The position numbers were made by a program, and so were the translations under genes. A stretch of 5,483 nt of DNA from the NCBI GenBank assembly GCA_014534385.1, contig JACVRP010000266.1, positions 1-5,483 of the forward strand, read 5' to 3'. Under the pieces are notes generated by a model. That model was not told the DNA's origin and ran no database searches. It worked only from the letters and a program-made list of their open reading frames with translations. Origin of the DNA: Cyanobacteria bacterium Co-bin13. Lineage in GTDB: Bacteria; Cyanobacteriota; Cyanobacteriia; Phormidesmidales; Phormidesmidaceae. Each line of letters begins with the position of its first letter. The stretch's first letter is position 1. This document shows positions 5,474 to 5,483 of the stretch, in pieces.

Positions 5474-5483
5474 TGATTAGGGC

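Overview
The window looks like chromosomal DNA from a filamentous, Leptolyngbya-type cyanobacterium. The direct evidence is five exact copies of the octamer GCGATCGC (the cyanobacterial HIP1 word), moderately GC-rich coding sequence, and proteins of types common in that group. The genus is an inference; no marker gene is present to settle it.

There are three complete protein genes. From left to right: (1) a minus-strand gene (about 26-706) for a stand-alone PD-(D/E)XK nuclease of the MGME1/RecB-exonuclease type, with a guanine-run tract lying across its stop codon on the coding strand; (2) a divergent intergenic region (about 707-1047) with a near-perfect 26-bp dyad, several short repeated words and a candidate -10 box; (3) a plus-strand gene (1048-3432) for a soluble hybrid sensor histidine kinase with the order PAS-like, PAS remnant, GAF, HisKA, HATPase, receiver; (4) a 12-bp convergent gap; (5) a minus-strand gene (3445-5247) for a half-size type I ABC exporter (membrane domain plus ATPase in one chain); (6) a 5' intergenic region that ends in a large inverted repeat of REP/MITE type (5398-5473).

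The genes do not form an operon. The nuclease and kinase are divergent and may share regulatory DNA. The kinase and exporter converge with almost no space between them. No RNA genes, CRISPR array, transposase gene or phage gene is visible. I see no convincing undescribed multi-gene system. The features most worth a second look are the PAS domain that seems to have lost its core in frame, the dyad between the divergent genes, the G-run tract at the nuclease stop codon, and the palindromic repeat at the right edge.
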